Shown: one piece after another, positions 17,212 to 25,324 of the stretch
How positions within the stretch are numbered: the stretch's first letter is position 1
Layout of the letters: each line of letters starts with the position of its first letter
NCBI GenBank assembly: GCA_016183235.1
Contig: JACPFA010000014.1
Span: 1 to 64,000, forward strand
Reading direction: 5' to 3'
Length of the DNA stretch: 64,000 nucleotides
Source of the DNA: Deltaproteobacteria bacterium
GTDB lineage: Bacteria > UBA10199 > DSSB01 > JACPFA01
Notes under the pieces: generated by a model
The model's database searches: none
Seen by the model: the letters and a program-made list of their open reading frames with translations, nothing else
Told to the model about the DNA's origin: nothing
Position numbers and translations under genes: made by a program

Positions 17212-18504
17212 ATGCCTCTAGCACGTCGTTTAGGATTTGTTTCGCTTTTAATTTATGGAATCGGCAACATTCTGGGCGCAGGCATTTATGCGCTCGTGGG
17301 CAAAGTCGCTGAGGTATCTTTTCATGGTATTTGGCTCATTTTTTTATTGGCTGCCCTGATGGCCCTGCTCACCGGCATCAGCTATGCTGAGCTTTCGTCT
17401 CGTTACCCTGTCGCCGCCGGGGCAGTCGCCTTTGTCAAACGCGCCTTTCAAAGCCCCATGGTAGCAACCTTAACCGGTGTATTCGTCTTGGGAACTGGTT
17501 TAGCATCGGCTGCGACCATCACGGTTGCCTTTAGTGGTTATTTACAAAAGTTAATCATCATTAACGATGCCTTGGCAAAAATTATTTTAGTCTCTAGCCT
17601 ATGTTTTTTGAGCTTTTGGGGCATTAAAGAATCTTCTCGGGTGAATATTCTATTTACTTTTATTGAAGTCTGCGGATTAATCGCTGTTATTGTGGTGGGT
17701 GTAAAACTAATCAACCCAGCCATCCTCGAACAGTTTTCACAAAACCCCCTACAAGGCCTACAACTGAATCAGATAGGTATTGGGATCGCACTGGCTTTTT
17801 ATGCTTACATAGGATTCGAAGATTTAAGCAATTTAGCTGAAGAAGCCAAAAACCCTTCTCGCGACATCCCTCGCGTCATTTTGATTTCTATTGGAGTCTC
17901 AACCGTTCTCTATACCCTGGTTGCATTATGCTTAGTGCTGAATGTCCCTGCCCAACTCATTCATCAATCTACCACCCCACTCCTGTTAGTCTTTCAACAA
18001 ACAGGCATTGCCAATATCAATACCTACTTTAGCCTGGTGGCACTGCTGGCCATTAGCAACACAGGGCTTATTAATCTTATCATGGCCTCACGTTTACTCT
18101 ACGGTATGTCAGAAGAAAATTTACTACCTGCTTGGATCGGCAAAGTACACCATGCCCGCCAAACCCCATGGGTAGCCATACTCCTGACTTATAGTTTCGT
18201 GCTTTTATTGGTATTTACAGGCGGCGTTAAAATCCTTGCCCAAACCACTAGCCTCATGATCACCACGGTTTTTTTAATGGTTCACTTAAGCCTCATCAAA
18301 CTAAAACTAAAAAAAGCCCCCCCTGCTCCAACTCAATTTCCCATTCTGTTTCCTTTATTGGGAGCCGCAAGTTGCATTGCCTTACTAACCCAATTCCCAT
18401 GGCAGGCCTTCGCCCGTAGCCTCCTATTTTTAGCCATTGGAATTGTCATTTGGTTATTAAATCAAAAAATGACCCTTAAAAAGAAAAAATATAGGTCTTT
18501 ATAA
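17212..18504 (+). CDS. APC-superfamily amino-acid permease
   Basis: The 430-residue protein has about twelve hydrophobic segments. It opens with LGFVSLLIYGIGNILGAGIY, the unwound TM1 G-x-G-x-I motif of the amino acid-polyamine-organocation family, and has ISYAELSSRYPVAAGAVAFV after TM2 and YAYIGFEDLSNLAEEAKNPS in the TM6-7 region. It is expected in the inner membrane as an amino acid/proton symporter or exchanger; the substrate is not predictable. The gene starts 12 bp after greB and ends inside a terminator-like hairpin. Confidence 0.88.
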   Translation: MPLARRLGFVSLLIYGIGNILGAGIYALVGKVAEVSFHGIWLIFLLAALMALLTGISYAELSSRYPVAAGAVAFVKRAFQSPMVATLTGVFVLGTGLASAATITVAFSGYLQKLIIINDALAKIILVSSLCFLSFWGIKESSRVNILFTFIEVCGLIAVIVVGVKLINPAILEQFSQNPLQGLQLNQIGIGIALAFYAYIGFEDLSNLAEEAKNPSRDIPRVILISIGVSTVLYTLVALCLVLNVPAQLIHQSTTPLLLVFQQTGIANINTYFSLVALLAISNTGLINLIMASRLLYGMSEENLLPAWIGKVHHARQTPWVAILLTYSFVLLLVFTGGVKILAQTTSLMITTVFLMVHLSLIKLKLKKAPPAPTQFPILFPLLGAASCIALLTQFPWQAFARSLLFLAIGIVIWLLNQKMTLKKKKYRSL

Positions 18505-18530
18505 AAGGACCTTGATTTAAGACCTATTTT
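18491..18530 (+). terminator. Terminator-like hairpin at the permease stop codon
   Basis: ATAGGTCTT (18491-18499) and AAGACCTAT (18519-18527) form 9-bp arms followed by TTT. The permease stop (18502-18504) lies in the loop. It separates the mscS-corA-greB-permease unit from the downstream toxin-antitoxin pair, whose promoter overlaps it. Confidence 0.55.
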
Positions 18531-18541
18531 ATTGATATTAT
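18512..18541 (+). promoter_or_regulatory. Promoter with leaderless layout for the antitoxin gene
   Basis: TTGATT (18512-18517), an 18-bp spacer and TATTAT (18536-18541) precede the ATG at 18548 by six bases. There is no ribosome-binding site. The -35 region lies within the upstream hairpin. Confidence 0.45.
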
Positions 18542-18547
18542 CTGCTC

Positions 18548-18805
18548 ATGATCGCAATTAATTTACAGCAAGCTAAAGCAAAATTAAACTATTTGGTTCG
18601 CAAGGCTATTGAAGGAGAACAAGTGGTACTATTAAAGGGATCAAAAATTATTGCTTCCATCCTTCCCCTATCTGAAAAAAATTTAGAAATTGTCACCCAT
18701 CTAACCGACGAACAAGCAGAACATTTTTGGGAAGAAGTTGCCATGGCGAAACCCAAAAGATTTCGTTCGATGAAGGCTGCAGTTCAACAGCTCAAAAACC
18801 GTTAA
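18548..18805 (+). CDS. Phd/YefM-family antitoxin
   Basis: This 85-residue protein begins MIAINLQQAKAKLNYLVRKA and continues EGEQVVLLKGSKIIASILPL, the classic Phd/YefM fold with an N-terminal DNA-binding part and a short linker. Residues 45-85 are charged and helical and would wrap the toxin. It is followed 7 bp later by the RelE/ParE-like gene, the usual antitoxin-first order. It probably represses its own promoter with the toxin as co-repressor. It lacks a Shine-Dalgarno sequence and appears to be read from a leaderless transcript. Confidence 0.8.
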   Translation: MIAINLQQAKAKLNYLVRKAIEGEQVVLLKGSKIIASILPLSEKNLEIVTHLTDEQAEHFWEEVAMAKPKRFRSMKAAVQQLKNR

Positions 18806-18812
18806 CTTCCCT

Positions 18813-19091
18813 ATGAAAATCACCCTATCCGAGAGGTTTCAACGAGATTTATCCGCTTTACCAAAGCAAGAAAGCAATAGTGTGTTTTCTGTGTTATTAA
18901 AAATACCTACTATTATTAAAGATATTCATCGGCACGATGGAATGGGTTTAAGAAAGATCCATGCTTCTGGAATTTATGAAGCCCGAGTAGGTTTAGGGTT
19001 GAGGATTGTCTTTGGTTATAAAGAAAACGAAATTTTTCTACATCGAGTGGGAAATCATGATGAAATCAAACGTTATCTCAAGAATTTGTAA
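18813..19091 (+). CDS. RelE/ParE-superfamily toxin
   Basis: The 92-residue protein starts MKITLSERFQRDLSALPKQ and has MGLRKIHASGIYEARVGLGL followed by RIVFGYKENEIFLHRVGNHD, the strand-loop-strand core of RelE/ParE-type toxins with basic residues suited to mRNA or ribosome contact. The final VGNHDEIKRYLKN fits the C-terminal helix of the family. It is paired with the Phd-like antitoxin upstream. Whether it is an mRNA interferase or a gyrase poison cannot be told from the sequence. Confidence 0.78.
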   Translation: MKITLSERFQRDLSALPKQESNSVFSVLLKIPTIIKDIHRHDGMGLRKIHASGIYEARVGLGLRIVFGYKENEIFLHRVGNHDEIKRYLKNL

Positions 19092-19144
19092 TAACATCTT
19101 GAAAATCAACCGAAAGTAGTGACAGAAAATGCCAATCATGAATT

Positions 19145-19218
19145 GCGCCCGTAGCTCAGTTGGATAGAGCAACGGCCTTCTAAGCCGTAGGTCGCGTGTT
19201 CGAATCACGCCGGGCGCG
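19145..19218 (+). tRNA. tRNA-Arg (anticodon TCT)
   Basis: The acceptor strands GCGCCCG (19145-19151) and CGGGCGC (19211-19217) pair fully. The D-arm reads GCTCAGTTGGATAGAGC. The anticodon stem is ACGGC/GCCGT around loop CTTCTAA, giving anticodon TCT. The T-arm contains GTTCGAATC. The discriminator base is G and CCA is not encoded. The gene is isolated and lies just downstream of the Phd/RelE pair. Confidence 0.95.
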
Positions 19219-19219
19219 C

Positions 19220-19480
19220 ATAAATTTTGTCCGGAAGGAACAAAGTTGTCGTGGGCTGTTGACCCAAACCAGAATGATCTATGACGAAGTTACGATTTTG
19301 CTACTACTCCCAAGAACATGACTGTCCGAAAACTGAACCTTTATCATACTTTTGATATGATCATCCATTTGTCCAACCATTTTTATCCATTTGTGATAGT
19401 GCTATGGAACGATAAGGGTCATTATAATACGCCTGAGGTTGGAAGTATACCTTTGGCAGTAGGGCCCGTAAATTAAAAGG
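19220..19480. other. Gene-poor stretch between tRNA-Arg and a decayed ATPase
   Basis: No convincing gene or structured RNA is seen. It contains two ATCCATTTGT motifs (19362 and 19385 regions). The second belongs to a 20-bp sequence at 19377-19396 that recurs with two differences at 20549-20568, on the other side of the ATPase remnant. A short leftward open frame crosses the junction but has no recognisable product. The stretch looks like a site of past insertion or deletion. Confidence 0.4.
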
Positions 19481-20536
19481 TTGACTAAGTATCGAAGTCA
19501 TCCAGATCGATTGAAACAAGAAATTCAAGCTTTGATCGATGCTAAGAAGAAACCAGACAGAGTTGTGATTGACGAAGTGCAAAAAGTCCCAGCCTTACTA
19601 GATGTTGTTCATCATTTAATCGAAAAAGAAAAAATCAAGTTTGCCTTAACGGGATCTTCCGCTCGAAAATTAAAAAGAGGGGGGGCCAATCTGTTAGCTG
19701 GGAGGGCCTTTGTTTATCATTTATTCCCCCTGTGTTTTTTAGAATTAAAATCTGATTTTGATTTAAATTCCATTCTTTCTTGGGGCAGTCTGCCCGCTTT
19801 GTTTGGAGATGATTACATTCGTGTTGATGACAAGGTTAGATTTTTAAAATCGTATATCCATACTTATCTTAAAGAAGAAATTTTAATAGAACAGCTGATC
19901 AGAAATATAGATCCTTTTCATTCTTTTCTGGAAGTCTCGGCGCAAATGAATGGTGAGATTCTTAATTTTTCGAAGATTGCACGGGAGGCCAATACGAATG
20001 ATAAGTCCATAGAAAGATACTATTCTATTCTCGAAGATACTTTGCTTGGGTTTCATTTAAAACCTTACCACAGGTCAGTTCGCAAACAGCAGATTAGTAG
20101 TTCAAAGTTTTATTATTTTGACACAGGAATACTGAGGGCACTAAGAGGGTTGGCTGATCATAAAATTTCTGAATCAACATATGAGTACGGAAAAATTTTT
20201 GAAAGTTTCATGATTGGAGAAATTTATAAACTCAATAAATATTTGGAAAAAGATCATAAATTGTCATTTTTAAAAACGAAGGATGGGGTTGAGATTGATC
20301 TCATCATAGAATCATCCCCAAATAAAAAAGTGTGTATTGAGATTAAATCTGGCGAGGTGAAGAGCCTGAACGATTTTAATTCGCAGTATGCTTTGGCAAA
20401 AGAAATATCCAATTCGAAACTAATCGTGTTATCTCAAAATAAAAAAGCCATGAGTAATAGTAAAATTCATTTGTTTCCTTGGCAAGAAGGATTAAATATG
20501 ATCTTCGGGGCCGGTTTAAAAACTTTTGGTTCATAG
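19481..20536 (+). pseudogene. DUF4143-type ATPase remnant lacking Walker A
   Basis: The 351 readable residues begin TKYRSHPDRLKQEIQALID and run straight into Walker B (VVIDEVQKVP, about 28-37) and FALTGSSARKLKRGGANLLA, then the DUF4143 region ending in DGVEIDLIIE and KVCIEIKSGEV. The P-loop and everything before it are missing. An in-frame TAA lies at 469-471 of the preceding 19-kb stretch (19469-19471), so no upstream start rescues it. It cannot bind ATP normally and is best read as a 5'-deleted gene. The sequence group differs from the three other DUF4143 ATPases in the window, being closer to the form with a longer GSSARKL motif. Confidence 0.75.
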
Positions 20537-20575
20537 CGATATCCGGTGCCATCTTTATCCATTTGTAAGGTTTTA

Positions 20576-20605
20576 TTGCATGATCCATGATAAGCTGTTT
20601 ATAAT
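20576..20605 (+). promoter_or_regulatory. Strong promoter with leaderless layout for nucleotidyltransferase module 2
   Basis: TTGCAT (20576-20581), an 18-bp spacer and a consensus TATAAT (20600-20605) precede the ATG at 20612 by six bases. No ribosome-binding site can fit in the gap. It is the best -10 match among the leaderless-type promoters noted here. Confidence 0.6.
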
Positions 20606-20611
20606 GGGCCT

Positions 20612-20818
20612 ATGGCAAAATTTTCAACCTTCGAAAGTAATAACTCTCTAGAAGGTCTCAAGTGGTCTGTTGAAAAACGCCTGAATGTTTTAGAAGAACT
20701 CTATCAACGTTATTGGTTGCTTAACCCTTATCCTTTTAAACCTTTAGTAAAATCTTTTAACTCTTTCAAAGAATATGAACACTGGAAAAAGAAGCAAAAA
20801 AACCCTTGGTATCGTTAA
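20612..20818 (+). CDS. Small partner of nucleotidyltransferase module 2
   Basis: This 68-residue protein contains LKWSVEKRLNVLEELYQRYW, a helix similar to KKKLAWLEDM in the small ORF at 5745, then a proline/aromatic segment (LLNPYPFKPLVKSF) and a basic tail (YEHWKKKQKNPWYR). It precedes the nucleotidyltransferase gene and overlaps it by 44 bp, the reverse of the order in module 1. The consensus promoter immediately upstream supports expression. Function is not recognised; an antitoxin or partner role is inferred from gene order. Confidence 0.55.
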   Translation: MAKFSTFESNNSLEGLKWSVEKRLNVLEELYQRYWLLNPYPFKPLVKSFNSFKEYEHWKKKQKNPWYR

Positions 20819-21254
20819 CCTCCCATCATTTTTACATGCCTTAAAGCTATTAGCCAAGAGCAAAGCAAAATACGTGCTTGTAGGGGGCGTTGCAGCTAAT
20901 CTTCACGGATATTCAGAAGGAACCAAAGATATCGACATTCTCATCCCTAAAGATTTTGACAACACAAAGAAAATTCTAGAAGCCTTGGAAGAATTAGCAT
21001 TAGGACTAAGTAAAGAGATCACACCTGAAGAGGTGCTGGCCAAACCTATAACAATCATAGGGGATATCCCTAGAGTTGATTTGCTTTTACAAGCAGGCAA
21101 ACTTAATTTTGCAGAAGCCTTTAAAAACCGTCTCCAAAGAAAGATTGGAACTATCAAAATTAACTATGTTTCAAAGCATGATCTCATTAAATCAAAACAA
21201 ACTGGCCGTCCCAAAGACGAACTGTTGATTAAAGAATTAAAAAGTAGAAAATAA
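20775..21254 (+). CDS. MNT-like nucleotidyltransferase (module 2)
   Basis: The 159-residue protein has YVLVGGVAANLHGYSEGTKD, with GG at 37-38 and K51-D-I-D54, the nucleotidyltransferase metal site, and a third acidic residue in IPRVDLLLQAG. It resembles module 1 in size and motif spacing. The first 12-15 residues are encoded within the overlap with the small gene, and translation probably depends on termination of that gene. The C-terminus is basic (SKQTGRPKDELLIKELKSRK). It may transfer nucleotides to protein or RNA as part of a toxin-antitoxin-like pair. Confidence 0.68.
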   Translation: MNTGKRSKKTLGIVNLPSFLHALKLLAKSKAKYVLVGGVAANLHGYSEGTKDIDILIPKDFDNTKKILEALEELALGLSKEITPEEVLAKPITIIGDIPRVDLLLQAGKLNFAEAFKNRLQRKIGTIKINYVSKHDLIKSKQTGRPKDELLIKELKSRK

Positions 21255-21263
21255 ATCCTTGAT

Positions 21264-22214
21264 ATGAAAATCCTAATCACGGGTGCAGCTGGGAACTTAG
21301 GTTCCCTGTTGGCTCGATCTTTACTCCAAGAATCTACTCACACCTTGAATTTGATGTATCATACCGCCTCCCTTGCACAAGATCTGCTGAACGATGAGCG
21401 GACCCACACTTTTCAATGTGACCTGGGTAACATCACAAGCTTACAAGAGGTATGCGAAGCTAGTGACGTCATCGTGCATTTTGCGGGTGTGCTCTTTGCA
21501 CCTCAGCCTGAAAAATTTCTTCATAAAACTAATTTTGAATATGCAAAAAATTTGATTGATGCAGCCATAACTGCAAAAGTAAAAAGATTTGTCTTGATTA
21601 GCTTTCCGCACGTAGAAGGCCCAACCTCACAAAAAAATCCCTGTACCAACCAACAAGACAAAAATCCCATCAGTGCCCATGCCACAACACGCCTAAAAGC
21701 TGAAAAATATTTATTTGAAGCTTGCCAATCAAGTGCCATGCAACCCATCTCCCTTCGGGCCGGCATGATTTACGGCAAAGATATTTTGATGGTAGCCTTT
21801 GCCAAAAAATTAGCCCTCATTTGGCTGTTAGGGATATGGAGAAAACCCACCGCTATTCACCTACTTTCAATTGATGATTTTCTCGCCTGTTGCAAATCGG
21901 CTATTGAAAACCCCCACGCTTCGGGAATTTATCCGTTAGGTGATGATGCACCTATTACTTTACAAAATTTTCTTGACGAGGCTTGCCAAAAATGGCGTTG
22001 CAAAAAACCATGGCGAGTCCCCTTATGGAGCGTTTATACCGTCGCATGGTTATGCGAACGATTTGCGCAACTCTTTGCAACAAAAACCCCTTTTACAAAG
22101 GATCTCATCAAAATTGGCTCGGTTCCCTATTACTGCAATACCCAACGCATGAAAGAAGACCTTTTACCAAAATTAAAATATCCATCGTTTCATTTGGGAA
22201 AAGATATTATTTAG
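21264..22214 (+). CDS. NAD-dependent epimerase/dehydratase (extended SDR) family protein
   Basis: The 316-residue protein begins MKILITGAAGNLGSLLARSL, the GxxGxxG Rossmann loop of extended short-chain dehydrogenases, and has DVIVHFAGVLFAPQPEKF after beta-strand 4. The catalytic Tyr-x-x-x-Lys motif is not obvious: the expected region reads NPISAHATTRLKAEKYLFEA, so this may be an atypical (NmrA or complex-I-subunit-like) SDR that only binds NAD(P). It starts 9 bp after the nucleotidyltransferase gene. The substrate is unknown. Confidence 0.7.
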   Translation: MKILITGAAGNLGSLLARSLLQESTHTLNLMYHTASLAQDLLNDERTHTFQCDLGNITSLQEVCEASDVIVHFAGVLFAPQPEKFLHKTNFEYAKNLIDAAITAKVKRFVLISFPHVEGPTSQKNPCTNQQDKNPISAHATTRLKAEKYLFEACQSSAMQPISLRAGMIYGKDILMVAFAKKLALIWLLGIWRKPTAIHLLSIDDFLACCKSAIENPHASGIYPLGDDAPITLQNFLDEACQKWRCKKPWRVPLWSVYTVAWLCERFAQLFATKTPFTKDLIKIGSVPYYCNTQRMKEDLLPKLKYPSFHLGKDII

Positions 22215-22215
22215 A

Positions 22216-22239
22216 GCACCTCTAATAACTTGGATTTGG
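22216..22239 (+). repeat. 24-bp interspersed motif, copy 1
   Basis: The 24-bp sequence starting GCACCTCTAATAACTTGG is identical to 46688-46711 and, inverted, to 31249-31272. At the other two sites it directly flanks a MITE-like palindromic element; here it stands alone. It covers the last codons (NPSY) and stop of the leftward secreted-protein gene. Confidence 0.75.
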
Positions 22240-24114
22240 ATCTCCCCCACCAGGACCTATGGGCGGAACAGGTGCCCTGCCCCCTCCGGGACCAAAGGGA
22301 TTGTCTTCCTCGTTAGGAGTGACGCAACATCCCTCATCTGTTAGAATTTGCCCCTCTTGGCATTGCATACGACCACACTGACCTGATGCTGATAAGACAT
22401 CGATGTCTTCTTTACTACCAAGTGCTTGGCGACACGTACAGGTTCCATTGGGACCCTCAACCGGTGTGTTGGGAAATGCACACTGTACATGAGCACATTG
22501 ATTTTGAGATGCCGGCGCAGATGGAAGATTTGCTATAAGGCATTCTTGCAAGGCATTGAGTTCTCCGGCCTGATCGGGCAAAGGTTGGCTAACAAGTGGA
22601 TATGGAGCACCCCCGCTACCATGAAGTGGCTCTCTGCGAAAACCCGGGCCTTTTGCTTTAAGTATATTATCCTTCATGCAATCAAGATAAGTCTGTTTGC
22701 GCAAGTCATCTGTCGTACACGCCGAGGAACAGGCTCTGCTTCCTTCAGCGCAATCAAACACGCCTCCTATAACAAATCCAGGTTTCTGTTCCTTCGTGTT
22801 ATCATCAGGCCCAACCATTGCGGGATGAGCTCTGTTAAATGTAATAGGACCTATCGTTACACTTGGTGGCCTGTTTTTACTAAGTCTCTCTGCAATCTGT
22901 TCGCTGGGACTGGGCGGTGGTGGCGGTGGTGGTGGTGGCGGTGGTGGCGGTGGCGGTGGTGGCGGTGGTGACGACGGGGCCGGGGGCGGTGGCGTATCAT
23001 CACCATCCTCCATTAAGGGATTTGCACTTTGGCAGTCTCGAACCGCCCTCTCTTCTCGAATACGAGCAAGGGGATCAATTGTAAAATTATCTCGATCAAG
23101 TTCTCCCTGCAGGTACCCCATGGTACAAGACAACCCGCCATCTATAGTATCCTCTGAGCTAGGTAAAATAACATTTGCCGTACACCCAGCATGTTTTGCG
23201 AGTAGGGCATTCGCATCCCCCGTCCCTCCCAGCGAATGATTGGCTTGACAAATCCGTTGTAATAAAACCCGTTGAGCCTCAGATACGTTCGGGTTTCTTT
23301 GTTTTTCGCCATTTAATAAGTCACAGGCCATTTCACAATAAAATTGATGCACATCGGGCCCCTGACTTCGGTCTGGCACAAGATCCTTTGTCTGACAAAC
23401 GCCTGTCAGCCAAAGATGCTTATCAAAAGAACGCAGGAGTGCTGGAATGGGGTTACAATCCCCCGCTTCTTGTACTGACTTACATTGAGTAGAAATAGCG
23501 ACCAATTCGCCCTCATTATTACGAATCCATACCCCCAGTTGGTTAAAGGGTGAATTTTGTCTTGAAACTGCTCCAAGGTACAAACGTTCTCGCCTCTTGA
23601 TCGCCGTTCTAGCCAAATCACTATAACTTTGCGTCCACTCATGAAGCCGCAGGAGAAGATTAAAATTGATTTCTTCAAATGAATAATAGGCGCTTTGAGA
23701 AGACTCATCAGAAAACTGCTTGTAGTGCCGATTGGTAAAACTCGTTAAAGTATAAAAAAAAGCTTGATGAAAACGGTTTAACTGCCTAGCGCTCATGCAC
23801 TGAAACTGTCCCTCTATTTCAGTTAGAATTTTTATGGCTTGAGGATAAGAACCTGACTGGGCAAAAATTAAATATCGGTCAATCAAACGATCCTGGACAA
23901 TGTCCCCGTGGCACTCAAGACTATCCCTCAAATCAGGCACTTCCGTGTGCAAAGATAAGGGGAGGTTCCTTCTTAATTCGTTGATAAAATCATTGATCAA
24001 AAGATTAGAATTAGCAAAAGAAAACCCTAACCATCCTATATGTGTCTTTTGCTGAGCCCCCACAGGGCTAACGAACAATATTATGAAGGCTAATAAAAAC
24101 AACACCCTTTTCAA
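22222..24114 (-). CDS. Secreted polyproline- and cysteine-rich hypothetical protein
   Basis: Starting at TTG 24114, which has AAAGGG eight bases upstream, gives about 630 residues with a clean signal peptide (MKRVLFLLAFIILFVSPVGA). A longer start at TTG 24138 would add eight residues. The mature protein has an N-terminal helical domain of about 350 residues, then an almost pure proline run (about 20 prolines) as a linker, and a cysteine-rich C-terminal half (RACSSACTTDDL, QCGRMQCQEGQILTDEGCC) suggestive of disulfide-bonded EGF-like or knottin-like modules. It is presumably exported and perhaps surface-anchored. No enzyme motif is seen. The last codons lie in the 24-bp interspersed repeat. Confidence 0.6.
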   Translation of the reverse strand: MKRVLFLLAFIILFVSPVGAQQKTHIGWLGFSFANSNLLINDFINELRRNLPLSLHTEVPDLRDSLECHGDIVQDRLIDRYLIFAQSGSYPQAIKILTEIEGQFQCMSARQLNRFHQAFFYTLTSFTNRHYKQFSDESSQSAYYSFEEINFNLLLRLHEWTQSYSDLARTAIKRRERLYLGAVSRQNSPFNQLGVWIRNNEGELVAISTQCKSVQEAGDCNPIPALLRSFDKHLWLTGVCQTKDLVPDRSQGPDVHQFYCEMACDLLNGEKQRNPNVSEAQRVLLQRICQANHSLGGTGDANALLAKHAGCTANVILPSSEDTIDGGLSCTMGYLQGELDRDNFTIDPLARIREERAVRDCQSANPLMEDGDDTPPPPAPSSPPPPPPPPPPPPPPPPPPPSPSEQIAERLSKNRPPSVTIGPITFNRAHPAMVGPDDNTKEQKPGFVIGGVFDCAEGSRACSSACTTDDLRKQTYLDCMKDNILKAKGPGFRREPLHGSGGAPYPLVSQPLPDQAGELNALQECLIANLPSAPASQNQCAHVQCAFPNTPVEGPNGTCTCRQALGSKEDIDVLSASGQCGRMQCQEGQILTDEGCCVTPNEEDNPFGPGGGRAPVPPIGPGGGDPNPSY

Positions 24115-24153
24115 AATAAACCCTTTACACCCCGCCAATTGTATTATCGAAAT

Positions 24154-24203
24154 AAAGGGATAGGGAGTTGACTACACTAAAGGGATAGGGAGTTGACTAC
24201 ACC
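24154..24203. repeat. Two tandem 25-bp units at the ATPase 3' end
   Basis: Units 24154-24178 and 24179-24203 differ only in the last base; each contains AGGGATAGGGAGTTGACTAC. The second unit includes the stop codon of the ATPase gene (24197-24199), so one copy lies outside the gene. This resembles a duplication created at the boundary of an inserted gene. Confidence 0.75.
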
Positions 24204-25324
24204 AAACCCACTTCTTTGCAAAAGTTTTTAAATGGTAGAACATGTATTGTATCTGAGACAGCAAAATCTTTTTGGCCCCGATGTACTTGATAAAATTTGG
24301 GAATGTTTGTTCTTTCCTGAAAGTACTTTAAATGGGGTGATACCTTTTTTTCTCCACTTTTACACTCAACTGCAAAGAGTGGTTTTTTCTTCTCCAAGAC
24401 AACAAAGTCCACTTCGCGGCCGTCCGTATCCCGTAAGAACCGTAGCTCCATTTTTACACCCTCCGTATCCTCACGATAGTGACAATATTTTAAGAGATGA
24501 GAAGCGACAAGATTCTCCCAACGAGTACCCGTCTCTTCTACTTCACTCCAGTCCCAAAGGTAGAGCTTTTGTTCTTTTTTAACAGCACGAATCTTGGGGG
24601 CGCCATAAGGTGGAATACGAAAACAATAATAGACGTTTTCAAGAATCGCAATCCATCTTTCAATCGTTTTGAAATCCAGCTCTAGATCTTGAGCCAAATT
24701 TTTCCGAGAGAGGGGAGACCCAACCCTTTCCGGAAGCGCTTCGGCTAATAATTGTATCAAGGAGATTTCCTTTACACGTTCCAGATCACGCACATCGGAA
24801 TATAAGATGCGCTCACTGCGTTGCTTGTGCCACCTCCTTAATTCGATTTCATTTTTTTTCAGGTAGGGTTCAGGAAATCCTCCGAACTGAAGGAGCCTTT
24901 CAAGATTTTCGTAATGAAGCTCAGGCAAACTCAAAGGATGCAATCGATAGTAATAATAACGCCCCAAAAGAGAGTCACCACTTTTTCGATAGTAATCCAA
25001 CCGGGCAGAACCGGTAACAAAAAATTTGTGGGTATTTTTCAACTTATCATAGTGACCCTTGATCATTTGTCTCCAACGGGCAAATTTGTGAATTTCGTCA
25101 AGAACGATCAGGGGTTCCGCTCGGGGCCATGCAGCCTCTCGAATGGACTTGCGATCTTGGGTGACATCCCAATTGAGATAAGCAGGATGACCATCGCAGA
25201 AATTTTCGATGAACCCCTGGGCAAAGGTGGTTTTTCCAACTTGCCGCGGCCCCCCCAAAAAAACCATTTTATTCTCCAGATCCTTCGCGATACTACCTCG
25301 CAGGTATCTTGATAAAGTAGACAT
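24197..25324 (-). CDS. DUF4143-type AAA ATPase, intact
   Basis: The 375-residue protein has a complete N-terminus (MSTLSRYLRGSIAKDLENKM), Walker A GGPRQVGKTT (24-33), Walker B LIVLDE (72-77), the sensor-like FFVTGSARLDYYRKSGDSLL, and a C-terminal DUF4143 domain with VDFVVLEKKKPLFAVECKSG, a PD-(D/E)xK-like signature. It is closely similar in layout to the ATPase at 46865. The family is widespread and patchily distributed; an association with mobile or selfish behaviour is suspected but no function is established. The start codon lies inside a perfect 20-bp palindrome, which suggests autoregulation. Its 3' end carries a 25-bp tandem repeat. Confidence 0.85.
   Translation of the reverse strand: MSTLSRYLRGSIAKDLENKMVFLGGPRQVGKTTFAQGFIENFCDGHPAYLNWDVTQDRKSIREAAWPRAEPLIVLDEIHKFARWRQMIKGHYDKLKNTHKFFVTGSARLDYYRKSGDSLLGRYYYYRLHPLSLPELHYENLERLLQFGGFPEPYLKKNEIELRRWHKQRSERILYSDVRDLERVKEISLIQLLAEALPERVGSPLSRKNLAQDLELDFKTIERWIAILENVYYCFRIPPYGAPKIRAVKKEQKLYLWDWSEVEETGTRWENLVASHLLKYCHYREDTEGVKMELRFLRDTDGREVDFVVLEKKKPLFAVECKSGEKKVSPHLKYFQERTNIPKFYQVHRGQKDFAVSDTIHVLPFKNFCKEVGLV

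Noticed and set aside
22426-22971. 181-codon rightward frame with a tryptophan/arginine-rich end
   Set aside because: It is the antisense of the polyproline-coding region; its W/R run is the complement of proline codons.
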